A DNA stretch of 64,000 bases from Spirochaetota bacterium. Lineage in GTDB: Bacteria; Spirochaetota; Spirochaetia; Treponematales; Breznakiellaceae. Of this stretch, positions 34,844 to 42,624 are shown one piece after another. The number at the start of each line of letters is the position of its first letter. Position 1 is the stretch's first letter. The notes under the pieces are model-generated. The model was not told where the DNA came from. It ran no database searches and was given only the letters and a program-made list of their open reading frames with translations. The translations under genes were made by a program, and so were the position numbers. The stretch lies in NCBI GenBank assembly GCA_023406985.1, contig JAEXTK010000101.1:1-64000 (forward strand), in the 5' to 3' direction.

Positions 34844-34872
34844 ATTATAGGGAGACTTCGATTGAAATTCAA
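34844..34872 (-). promoter_or_regulatory. Promoter of the HD-GYP gene, inside the neighbouring gene start
   Basis: Minus strand: TTGAAT (34867-34872), 17-bp spacer, perfect TATAAT (34844-34849). The -35 box lies within the first codons of the divergent gene, so the two promoters face away from each other but occupy overlapping DNA and probably exclude one another. Confidence 0.7.
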
Positions 34873-35695
34873 ATCGATCTTCGTCTTGTTCAACGCCGTC
34901 GTGGGTATTTCGTTCCTTTTCGTGTTCGCGATGCCCTTCTTCGCCCTCGGCGCGGAATATGCGGGGACGTTCTGGGCCGCCAACTGGCCGCTCGCGCTCG
35001 CGCTCGTCGTCGTACTGCTCGTCATCAACGGTTTCTTCATCCTGAATTGGCAACTCTTTACGCTCTTGGAACGGGAAGACTGGCCCGCCCTGGTGCACTA
35101 CCTTGAGGATCGCCTGCTGAAGAAGGGCCGGTGGAATTCGCGGCTGGTCCGGCTCCTCGCGAACACGTACCTCGTGCTTTCGGATACCCGCGCCGTAGCC
35201 GCCTTGGAGTCCAAGGCCGCCGCCAAACCCGCCTTGATCGACAGGAACGCCCTGGTCTTCGGCATCGCGCACGTGCTCGCCAACGACCCCGCCGGCTCCG
35301 TGGCCTTCTTTTCGGCCCGGCGCGCTTCGGGAAAAGCGGAGTCCCCCGAATGGGTGGAGTGGTACTACGCGTTTTCCCTCCTGCTCACGCGGGATTTCTC
35401 GGCCGCCGCCGACGTTCTCCTCCCGCTTTCCGCGCATGCGAAGGACGCGCTCGTGACCGCGCTCTCCGCCTCCTTCCTCGGCGACGCGATCGCCCGCGCG
35501 CTCGCTCCCCGTTCGGAGGAGCTCGCGGCCGCCGCCGAGGCGGCGCGGAAACGCGTGCTCAAGCGGCTGCCTACCCGGAGCGCGTGGGACAAAGAAGTCG
35601 AGCGCGCCCGCGCCGATATCCATGTCGTCGTCCTCGCCAAATCCTTAGGCGAGGCGGCGTCCGCGCTCTACGGCGCCGAAGGAGCAACGAAATGA
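34862..35695 (+). CDS. Membrane protein of unknown function with helical cytoplasmic part
   Basis: 277 residues from the TTG at 34862. Two membrane helices (about 6-30 and 41-63), then a soluble Ala/Leu-rich helical region resembling TPR-like repeats (LARLLANTYLVLSD-type and FGIAHVLANDPAGSVAFF). No family recognised. It overlaps the downstream aminotransferase gene by four bases (ATGA), so the two are cotranslated. Its divergent partner is an HD-GYP gene, but no functional link is visible in the sequence. Confidence 0.7.
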   Translation: MKFKSIFVLFNAVVGISFLFVFAMPFFALGAEYAGTFWAANWPLALALVVVLLVINGFFILNWQLFTLLEREDWPALVHYLEDRLLKKGRWNSRLVRLLANTYLVLSDTRAVAALESKAAAKPALIDRNALVFGIAHVLANDPAGSVAFFSARRASGKAESPEWVEWYYAFSLLLTRDFSAAADVLLPLSAHAKDALVTALSASFLGDAIARALAPRSEELAAAAEAARKRVLKRLPTRSAWDKEVERARADIHVVVLAKSLGEAASALYGAEGATK

Positions 35696-36914
35696 GAGCC
35701 TTTAAAAAATCCGCCAAGCTGGACGACGTCTGCTACGATATCCGGGGGCCCGTGCTCAAGGAGGCCAAACGGCTGGAAGGAGAGGGCTTCCGTATCCTCA
35801 AACTGAACATCGGAAATCCCGCGGTCTTCGGTTTCAACGCGCCCGACGAGATACTCCACGACATGATCGTCAATCTGCAGAACGCCCAAGGCTATTGCGA
35901 TTCGCAGGGGCTTTTCCCCGCGCGCAAGGCCATCATGCAGGAATTCCAGGAGAAGGGCGTCATGGATGTCGGCGTGGACGATATCTTCATCGGCAACGGC
36001 GTCAGCGAACTCATCGTCATGGCGATGCAGGGCCTCCTGGACGCGGGCGACGAAGTCCTGGTCCCCGCGCCCGACTATCCGCTCTGGACCGCCGCGGTGA
36101 ATCTCGCGGGGGGCCGCGCCGTGCACTATCGCTGCGATGAGCAGTCCGACTGGAACCCCGATATCGCCGATCTCCGGGCTAAGGTGACCGACCGGACCGT
36201 GGCCATCGTCGTCATCAACCCGAACAACCCCACGGGGCCGTCTATGAGCGGTCCCTGCTGGAGGACATCGCCCGCGTGGCGCGCGAGCACGAACTCATCG
36301 TCTTCGCCGACGAGATCTACGACAAGATCACCTACGACGGGGCGGTCCACGTTCCCATGGCCACCCTCGCGCCGGATATCCTGACCATCAGCTTCAACGG
36401 ACTTTCCAAGGCGTACCGGGCCGCGGGTTTCCGGTCGGGATGGATGGTGCTCTCGGGCAACAAGCAGATCGCCGCGGGATACCGGGAAGGCCTGGAGATG
36501 CTCTCCAATATGCGCCTCTGCGCCAACGTCCCCGCCCAGTACGCCATCCAGACCGCGCTCGGCGGCTACCAGAGCATAAAGGACTTGGTGCTCCCCGGCG
36601 GCCGGCTCAAGGAGCAGCGGGACGTGTGCGTGAAGCTCGTCAATTCCATCCCCGGCCTCTCGGTGACCATGCCCAAGGGCGCGCTCTACTGTTTCCCGAA
36701 GATCGACATGAAACGTTTCGGCATCACCGACGACGAGCAGTTCATCATGGACCTGCTCAAGGCGAAACGCATCCTCCTCGTCCAGGGGACGGGGTTCAAC
36801 TGGCCGGAGCCCGACCACTTCCGCATCGTGTTCCTTCCGGACAAGGAGACGATCGCGGACGCCATCGGTCGCTTGGGGGAATTCCTCGCCGATTACCGGC
36901 AGCAGCCGCGCTGA
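35692..36914 (+). pseudogene. AlaA-type PLP aminotransferase, disrupted by a one-base frameshift
   Basis: The first part (35692 to about 36237) and the rest (about 36237 to 36914) read as one class I aminotransferase of about 407 residues if the ribosome steps back one base, or if one G is restored, in ACGGGGCC at 36232-36239. Frame 1 gives NPNNPTG and then nonsense; frame 3 continues AVYERSLLEDIARVAREHEL. The fold is AlaA-like: ILKLNIGNPAVFGF, GNGVSELIVMAMQGLL, PLP lysine in NGLSKAYRAAGFRSGW. It would make alanine from pyruvate and glutamate. The break lies in a GGGG run, so a sequencing error or recent mutation is likelier than programmed frameshifting. No obvious ribosome slippery heptamer is present. 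Confidence 0.85.
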
Positions 36915-36939
36915 GCCGTTCCGCTGCGGATGAGGGCAT

Positions 36940-36987
36940 AAAAAAAGCGGTGCGCCTGGACGTCGTTGCGCGCACCGCCTTGTTTGT
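36940..36987. terminator. Bidirectional intrinsic terminator
   Basis: GCGGTGCGC (36947-36955) and GCGCACCGC (36970-36978) form a perfect 9-bp stem with a 14-nt loop. AAAAAA precedes it (U-tract for the minus strand) and CTTGTTTGT follows it (U-rich for the plus strand). It lies between the convergent aminotransferase and DUF115 genes and would end both transcripts. Confidence 0.8.
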
Positions 36988-37035
36988 GAGGATCATGTCC
37001 TCATGGAGTAAGTATCGGAAGGCCGCGCCGCGCCT

Positions 37036-38883
37036 TTACTGCTTTTTCGCGGATGCGAGCGCCGCGCCGTGGTATTCCGCGGATTCCGCGAGGCGCGCGT
37101 AGAGCAGCCGCGAAAGTTCGAAGTGGCGTTTCAGCTTGTCGTCGCCCGCGGGCGGGAGTTCGGCCTCCAGCGACGCGAGGGGCGGGAAGAGGAAGCCGGC
37201 CACGTCCTTGACGGCGCTCCGCGAAACCGCCGCGTTCACCGAGTCCAGAAAAGCGAGGGCGGCCGCGATCCGCTCTTCTCCGCCCGGGGCGGCGCCCTCC
37301 AGCGCCTCCAGCGCCGCCGCGCATTCGGCGGCGGCGTTCCGGGCGAGTACGGCGAGATCGGAGAGGCCCCGGGCCAGCCCCTCGACCGTCGCGCGGTAGC
37401 GCGCCTCCCGCTCCGCGGCCGCGGCGGGCGCGCGGAAGCCCCGCTCCGCCTCCGCAAGGGCGTTCTCTATGCGGGCCTCGATCTCCTGCCTCCGTTCCTC
37501 CAGAGCGAGAATTTCTTCCGCCGTGCCGACCGTGAGCCCCGCGATCCTGAGCCCGTGCCGCGAGAGGCTGCGCGGCCGCTCCTCCGCGGGCTGACGGAAG
37601 CGGGACTCGAACCAGGCCGCGTAGAGGGAGAGCCGCTTGTCGGTGAGCACCGCGCCGCCCGAGGCGTCCGCGGCGCGGAAGGGACCGCCGTCCCGGAGCG
37701 CCTTGAAGGAGCGCAGTTCCACCGGGTCGAAGCGGCGGGAATCGCCGTGGGCCCGTTCCTCGAAGAGGGCCCCCTTGAAGTGGGTCTTGAGACCGGGAAA
37801 GGCGAGGTCGAGGCCGGCGATCCAGAGCGGGGACGCGCCGAGAAAGCGGGCGAAGTCCCACGCCGTCGTGGCCACCGAACCTCCGGCGCCGAGCATGCCC
37901 TTCCCGTCGACGCGGTCTTCCACGAAGCGCCCGAGCGGGTAGTGCGATGCGCAGAGGAAGATCCCGCGGGCTGTGATGCCCCCCATAGGCCGGAGCACGG
38001 AGGGGTAGACCGCGGATTCGGTGACCAGTACGGTCCGCGGAGCCCGGCAGCGGTCCAGGTGGCGCGCGTTCCAGAATTGGGGATCCACGACGAGCGTGAA
38101 GTCCGGCTCCACGCCGGCCGCCAAGACCGCGCGGAGGGCGGTGTCCACGGCGACGACGACGCACCTCCGCGATAGGTCGCGGAGGGACGGCAGCACCTCG
38201 TCGAGGGAGGGACCCGCGGCCACGACGAGGGCGGGGAGGCCCGTCGCGCAGCCCGCGAGGCGCGCGATCCCCGGCCGGTCCCGGATGGAATCGAGGTTGG
38301 CCGCGAGGTTGCGCACCCACCGTTTCCCGAATCTCGCGAGCGTCGCCGCGTTGACCTTGTCCTTGTCGGCCCAGGTCTTCACGGCGCGCTCGACTTCGCC
38401 GTACCAGGCCTCGTCCAAGGCGCGCACCGCCCGGTTGGAGAGGACGCTCGGTTCTCCTCCGAACGCGGCGAGCGCGGCGAGGACGCCGTCGCTCGGACCG
38501 CCGACTACGAACGCCGTGCGCTCCCGGCCGATCAGGGAGGAGAGATCCCGCGCGCGGAAGGCCAGCGCGAGCGCCGCGGGGTCCTTGTCCACGATGACGA
38601 GGGCGCGCGCGGGGTCCAGCTCGAGGGCGGCCTCCGCGGTATAGCCGAGGCCGAAGCCGAGGAGGACGAGCGGCCCCTCCCCGCGGGAAAGCTCCGCGAG
38701 CTTCCGGGCTTCGCGCCGCGGATCGCGGGCCGAATGGGCGAGCGCGCCGGCCGCGCGCAGGGTGGGCTCGCCCGACGCGGCGGTCTCCAGCGCGAGTTCC
38801 GGCGGTCCGTCCCCGGCCTCCGCGATCCGGTCGGCCAGGCCGGGAAAGCGCGCGCGGAGCGCCGCGGGGTCGGTGCCCCTCAT
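37036..38883 (-). CDS. DUF115/Maf-like protein (6-hydroxymethylpterin diphosphokinase MptE-like domain)
   Basis: 615 residues. The central domain (about 210-400) has the DUF115 signature VVAAGPSLDEVLPSL, VVAVDTALRAVLAAGVEPDF, VLVTESAVYPS, GAGGSVATTAWDFARFLGASPL and the DLAFPGLKTHFKG loop. The domain is shared by MptE-type pterin kinases and by Maf proteins that modify flagellins in polar flagellates and spirochaetes. The N-terminal part (1-200) looks Rossmann-like (VLLGFGLGYTAEAALELDP). The C-terminal 200 residues are helical. It overlaps the PBP gene upstream by four bases and ends the lepB operon. Confidence 0.85.
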   Translation of the reverse strand: MRGTDPAALRARFPGLADRIAEAGDGPPELALETAASGEPTLRAAGALAHSARDPRREARKLAELSRGEGPLVLLGFGLGYTAEAALELDPARALVIVDKDPAALALAFRARDLSSLIGRERTAFVVGGPSDGVLAALAAFGGEPSVLSNRAVRALDEAWYGEVERAVKTWADKDKVNAATLARFGKRWVRNLAANLDSIRDRPGIARLAGCATGLPALVVAAGPSLDEVLPSLRDLSRRCVVVAVDTALRAVLAAGVEPDFTLVVDPQFWNARHLDRCRAPRTVLVTESAVYPSVLRPMGGITARGIFLCASHYPLGRFVEDRVDGKGMLGAGGSVATTAWDFARFLGASPLWIAGLDLAFPGLKTHFKGALFEERAHGDSRRFDPVELRSFKALRDGGPFRAADASGGAVLTDKRLSLYAAWFESRFRQPAEERPRSLSRHGLRIAGLTVGTAEEILALEERRQEIEARIENALAEAERGFRAPAAAAEREARYRATVEGLARGLSDLAVLARNAAAECAAALEALEGAAPGGEERIAAALAFLDSVNAAVSRSAVKDVAGFLFPPLASLEAELPPAGDDKLKRHFELSRLLYARLAESAEYHGAALASAKKQ

Positions 38884-40763
38884 TCCAGTTCCAGGCGCAC
38901 CGCGGAGCCGTTCTCCAAGGGCGTGCCCGGCGGCGGACTCTGCCTCCGCACCCAGCCTTCGCCGACGATCTCCACCTTGAGGTCATCCCTGAGGAGGAGG
39001 GGCAGGAGGCGGCGCTTGGCGACTCCGCGGAGGTCCGGCATGGTGTCGGCGATCACCAGGGGATCGTCGCCGCCGACCGTCACCGCCCCGGAATGGGAGG
39101 CGACGGGGTTGCGGCCGCGCGGGATGCCGAGGTAGTCGACCAGTTGATCGGCGGCTTCCCGGATGGGCGGGGCCGCGATCCTTCCGCCGAGGTAGGAGGG
39201 CCCCGAGGGTTTGACGATCACGTTGTAGAGGACGAGCGTCGGCGCCTCGGCGGGTATCATCGCCATGCAGCTCGCGATGAAGTCCTTTTCCGAATAGGCT
39301 CCCGTCGCGGGATCGATGAGTTGCGCCGTACCGGTCTTGACCGCGAGCGGCAGGTCCTCCACGCTCGCGCGGCGTCCCGTCCCGGCGTCCGAGGCGGCCG
39401 CCACCATGAAGCGCCGCATCGCGCGGGCGGTCTCCGGAGAGAGGATACGCCGGCCCGCGGCGGGGGCATAATTCTTCTTGACCGTGCCGTCGCTCGCGAC
39501 CACCTTGGCGACGACGTGCGGTTTCACGAGCACGCCGTCGTTGGCTACGGCCGTGGCGGCCTGCACCATCTGCAAGGCGGAGACGGCGAGCTCCTGGCCG
39601 ATCGCGATGGTGGCTTTGGACCTGCCCGACCAGCGTTCCACGGGGCGGATGAAGCCGGCGGTCTCCCCCGCGATGCCGATGTCGGTCTTGGCGCCGAACC
39701 CGAACCCCCGGATCATTTCGGCGAAGGCGGCAGTCCCGACGCGCTCCGCGGCGTAGGCGGTGCCCGCGTTGCACGAGTAGGTGATGATCTCCCGCGGCGT
39801 GACGTGGCCGTGGGCGCCCAGGCACTTGATGACGATGCGTTCGCCCGAGGGGAGGATCTTTTCGTATTTGCCGTCGCAGTAGAAACTGGACGATTCATCG
39901 ATGGCTCCCAGCTCCATCATGGCGGACAGGGAGAAGATCTTGAAGACGGACCCCGGTTCATAGGCGAGGAGCGCGGCGCGGTCCGTGCGATCGCTCTCCG
40001 CGGAGGAGCGGATGTCGTTCGGGTCGAAGTCGGGCATAGCCGCGTAGCCGAGGATATCGCCGTTGCGGGGATCCATGGCGATCATCATGACGGCCTCCGC
40101 CTTGTTCTCCACCTGCGCCTTCCGCGCGACGCCCTCCAGGATGTGCTGTACGTTCGCGTCGATGGTGAGGAAGACTTGGTCGCCGTACCCCGAAGAGGTC
40201 GAGGGGGCGAGGTCGGCCTGGAAGGCGTATTCGACGCCGGCGAGTCCCTCGTTCCCGTCGCCGACGAAGCCGACGAGCTGGCTCGCGAGCCGCTGTTCCG
40301 GATAGACGCGGCCGACGACCGGTTCGATGCCGACGCCCTTGAGCCGCCCCGCGGCCCGGCCCTCCTCGACCGCGCGGATGGTCGACTGGTCCACCCGCTT
40401 CTTGGCGTAGATGAAATCGCTCGACGATTGCCGGATGCGCGCCTCGAGCTCGGCCGCGTCCATCTGCAGGAGGGGCGCGAGTTCCCGCGCGGTCGCCGCG
40501 CCGTCGGCGACTTCCGGGCGCCAGATCGTGACGTTTCCGAGGCGCGTCTGCATGGCGAGGATGCGGCCGTTGCGGTCCAGTATGGGCCCTCTCTCGCCCA
40601 AGGCCCGTTCGGACCGGGGGGAGGCCGTCGAAGGCGACAGCATGACGAGCGCGTATTGGAACAGCACCGCGAGGGCGGCGCAGGCGAACAGGGACGCGAA
40701 TACGATGAAACGGATCTTGGGTTTCGGTTTATTTTTTTCGCCCGAAGACGCGAACAGGCTCAT
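38880..40763 (-). CDS. Penicillin-binding protein (transpeptidase, FtsI-like) with C-terminal PASTA domain
   Basis: 627 residues. One membrane anchor (about 18-42), dimerisation domain (about 55-190), then transpeptidase with Ser272-x-x-Lys275 (PGSVFKIF), Ser330-x-Asn332 (YSCNAGT) and Lys476-Thr-Gly (VKTGTAQ). A PASTA repeat forms the last 65 residues (IADTMPDLRGVAKRRL). This is the class B transpeptidase architecture of FtsI/PBP2-type septal enzymes, cross-linking peptidoglycan in the periplasm. It overlaps lepB upstream and DUF115 downstream by four bases each. The exact paralogue (FtsI or SpoVD-like) is not certain. Confidence 0.92.
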   Translation of the reverse strand: MSLFASSGEKNKPKPKIRFIVFASLFACAALAVLFQYALVMLSPSTASPRSERALGERGPILDRNGRILAMQTRLGNVTIWRPEVADGAATARELAPLLQMDAAELEARIRQSSSDFIYAKKRVDQSTIRAVEEGRAAGRLKGVGIEPVVGRVYPEQRLASQLVGFVGDGNEGLAGVEYAFQADLAPSTSSGYGDQVFLTIDANVQHILEGVARKAQVENKAEAVMMIAMDPRNGDILGYAAMPDFDPNDIRSSAESDRTDRAALLAYEPGSVFKIFSLSAMMELGAIDESSSFYCDGKYEKILPSGERIVIKCLGAHGHVTPREIITYSCNAGTAYAAERVGTAAFAEMIRGFGFGAKTDIGIAGETAGFIRPVERWSGRSKATIAIGQELAVSALQMVQAATAVANDGVLVKPHVVAKVVASDGTVKKNYAPAAGRRILSPETARAMRRFMVAAASDAGTGRRASVEDLPLAVKTGTAQLIDPATGAYSEKDFIASCMAMIPAEAPTLVLYNVIVKPSGPSYLGGRIAAPPIREAADQLVDYLGIPRGRNPVASHSGAVTVGGDDPLVIADTMPDLRGVAKRRLLPLLLRDDLKVEIVGEGWVRRQSPPPGTPLENGSAVRLELE

Positions 40764-41170
40764 CGTATCCCCACCACCTTACCGAGCACCGCGTCGACGG
40801 GGACCGGGCCGTAGTTGCGCGAATCGTACGATTCCACCGCATTGTCTCCGAAGGCGGAGAAGTAGCCCGCCGGGACGCCCTCCGCGAAGGCGCACCGCTT
40901 GACCGCGAGGCGCCCGGCGGGGCTCGGAAACACGACGATATCTCCGGTCCGCGGTAGTCTCCAACGGAAGATATAACGGGTAGAGAACGGAATATGCAAT
41001 CCATAGGCGGCCTTGTTCACGACGAGGATCGTCCCCGGCGCGATGGTGGGCGTCATGGACCTGCCTTCGGCGACCATGAAGTCCACCGCGAAGGTTTTCA
41101 GGATGAGGGCCGCGGCGAAGGCCGCGAGCATGGCGCGTCCGGTCCGCGACGAAGCCACCTTGGATTCCAT
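40760..41170 (-). CDS. lepB: Signal peptidase I
   Basis: 136 residues from the ATG at 41170. One membrane anchor (about 12-30), catalytic Ser38 in EGRSMTPTI and Lys91 in GRLAVKRC, followed by the conserved GDNAVESYDSRNYGPVP. This is the Ser/Lys dyad enzyme that removes signal peptides. At 136 residues it is on the short side, without the extra insertions of E. coli LepB. A TTG at 41221 would extend it by 17 residues but lacks support. It begins the lepB-PBP-DUF115 operon. Confidence 0.9.
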   Translation of the reverse strand: MESKVASSRTGRAMLAAFAAALILKTFAVDFMVAEGRSMTPTIAPGTILVVNKAAYGLHIPFSTRYIFRWRLPRTGDIVVFPSPAGRLAVKRCAFAEGVPAGYFSAFGDNAVESYDSRNYGPVPVDAVLGKVVGIR

Positions 41171-41186
41171 ATCGCGCAAGTATAAT
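41160..41186 (+). promoter_or_regulatory. Promoter of the LysM/M23 peptidase gene
   Basis: Perfect -10 TATAAT at 41181-41186; the best -35 is TTGGAT (41160-41165) at a short 15-bp spacing. The leader to the ATG at 41221 is about 28 nt. It overlaps the minus-strand lepB promoter. Confidence 0.5.
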
Positions 41187-41207
41187 GGTAGCGGCCCGTC
41201 GTGTCGA
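41179..41207 (-). promoter_or_regulatory. Promoter of the lepB operon, near-leaderless
   Basis: Minus strand: TCGACA (41202-41207), 17-bp spacer, TATACT (41179-41184). The ATG at 41170 is nine bases past the -10, so at most about two leader bases are expected. The -10 box overlaps the plus-strand TATAAT (41181-41186) of the LysM/M23 gene. Confidence 0.6.
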
Positions 41208-41220
41208 TAAAGAATACGCA

Positions 41221-42351
41221 ATGCAAGAATTCAAGGTCGTCCAGCGCATCGGCCGCAGGCGTCGAACGTATCGCCCCGCTCTCCCCGTCCTGGTTCCGGC
41301 GTGGAGGAATCAGTCGCACGTTCAGCGGCAGAGCCGGCCCCGGTTCTCCTTCCCGAAATTCTCCGCGATCGCCAACCGCGTCTACGCCGCGCGGCCCCGC
41401 GTCGGGATCGCCCTGCCGTACGCGCTGAGCGCGGCGCTCGCGGCGGCTTTCGCCGTCCTCCTCGCGCTCTTCCTCGCGGACGGCCGCCGCGCGCTCTCGC
41501 GCACCGCGGTGCCCCTCGACCCGCTCGGCGTACGCGCGATGCAGACCTACGCGGGGCTCCACCCCGCGACGGCGGGCTCCACCACCCTGGAAGCGGGCGA
41601 CGGAGAGCTCCTGGATACCGTGGAAACCTTCAGCTGGGAAACCTATACGGTGAGGAACGGCGATTCCATCTCCAGCATAGCCGCGAACAGGGCGCTCTCC
41701 ATGGATTCGCTCATCGCCCTCAACGGCGTCACGAACGTGAAGCGGCTCCGCGTAGGGAGCGTCCTCAAGATACCGAATATGGACGGCATCCCCTATACGG
41801 TGCGGAAGGGCGATTCCCTCGGGCGCATCGCCGCCGCGTGGGGCATCCCGGTCACCGCGATCCTCGACGCCAACGACCTGGCGACCGAGACCATCACCGC
41901 CGGGCAGTCCCTCTTCCTGCCCGGAGCGCGCATGCGGTCCGACGAGCTCAAGAAAGCCCTCGGCGAGCTCTTCATTTACCCGATCCGGGGAAAGCTCACG
42001 TCCCGCTTCGGTTGGCGCAACGATCCGTTCACCGGCGCGCGCCGGTTCCACGCCGCGCTCGACCTCGCCGCGGACACCGGTACGCCGGTCAAAGCGGCGC
42101 AGGACGGGAAGGTTTCCGCGGTCGGCGTCAGCCCGGTCTACGGCAACTACGTGATCGTCACCCATTCGGGGGGCTACCAGACCATGTACGCCCACTTGAG
42201 CGCGATCCGCACCGCCAAGGGCGCGCGCGTGGGGCAGGGCGAGCGCATCGGGGACGTCGGCTCCACCGGATACAGCACCGGACCGCACCTGCATTTCGGC
42301 GTCTACCGAAACGGCCGCGCCCTCGACCCGCTCCAATTCTTGGGTCGATAG
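41221..42351 (+). CDS. Membrane-anchored M23 peptidase with two LysM domains
   Basis: 388 residues. Basic cytoplasmic N-terminus (1-62), membrane helix (about 66-86), LysM 1 (140-184, ETYTVRNGDSISSIA), LysM 2 (190-234, PYTVRKGDSLGRIA), and a C-terminal M23/LytM domain with His277 and Asp281 (FHAALDLAAD) and His356-x-His358 (GPHLHFG). All zinc ligands of an active lysostaphin-type endopeptidase are present, so it should cut peptidoglycan cross-links during growth or division. LysM domains bind glycan. It is divergent from lepB. Confidence 0.93.
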   Translation: MQEFKVVQRIGRRRRTYRPALPVLVPAWRNQSHVQRQSRPRFSFPKFSAIANRVYAARPRVGIALPYALSAALAAAFAVLLALFLADGRRALSRTAVPLDPLGVRAMQTYAGLHPATAGSTTLEAGDGELLDTVETFSWETYTVRNGDSISSIAANRALSMDSLIALNGVTNVKRLRVGSVLKIPNMDGIPYTVRKGDSLGRIAAAWGIPVTAILDANDLATETITAGQSLFLPGARMRSDELKKALGELFIYPIRGKLTSRFGWRNDPFTGARRFHAALDLAADTGTPVKAAQDGKVSAVGVSPVYGNYVIVTHSGGYQTMYAHLSAIRTAKGARVGQGERIGDVGSTGYSTGPHLHFGVYRNGRALDPLQFLGR

Positions 42352-42355
42352 AGAC

Positions 42356-42385
42356 TTGTACGCCAGTAATCCGGTGTGGTATCAT
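42356..42385 (+). promoter_or_regulatory. Promoter with overlapping palindromes before a small secreted peptide gene
   Basis: TTGTAC (42356-42361), 18-bp spacer, TATCAT (42380-42385). ATCCGGT (42369-42375) and ACCGGAT (42386-42392) form an inverted repeat around the -10 box, and GGTAT-C-ATACC (42378-42388) is nested inside. The layout suits a repressor-controlled promoter. Confidence 0.55.
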
Positions 42386-42407
42386 ACCGGATGGAACGGG
42401 AGGTTCC

Positions 42408-42542
42408 ATGCGTAAGCTCGTACTCACTCTCGTGGCGCTCATCGCCGTCGTCACGTTCATCCGCGCCTATGATATACCCGCCTCGTCCACGCCTTCCGAA
42501 GAACTCTTGGAAGCTCCCCCTCCGGCAGCCGCGGAGCGCTGA
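42408..42542 (+). CDS. Small secreted or membrane peptide, 44 residues
   Basis: 44 residues from the ATG at 42408, preceded by GGGAGG. Residues 1-20 (MRKLVLTLVALIAVVTFIRA) are a signal peptide or membrane helix with positively charged start; the remaining YDIPASSTPSEELLE and a Pro/Ala-rich end look disordered. It has its own promoter with palindromic sequence. No homologue is recognised. It may be a short envelope protein; the evidence for expression is the strong ribosome site and promoter. Confidence 0.6.
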   Translation: MRKLVLTLVALIAVVTFIRAYDIPASSTPSEELLEAPPPAAAER

Positions 42543-42624
42543 CCGACTCTCCCGATTACCGCGCACCCTTCCCCTCGTCCACGCCTTGCGCCACCCGGCC
42601 GCCGGGCTTACACTGAAGGTCGTC

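Noticed and set aside
36228..36245. Programmed -1 frameshift in the aminotransferase
   Set aside because: The site ACGGGGCC has no classic slippery heptamer, and such enzymes are not known to use recoding. A sequencing error or mutation is simpler; the case is kept as a finding for checking.
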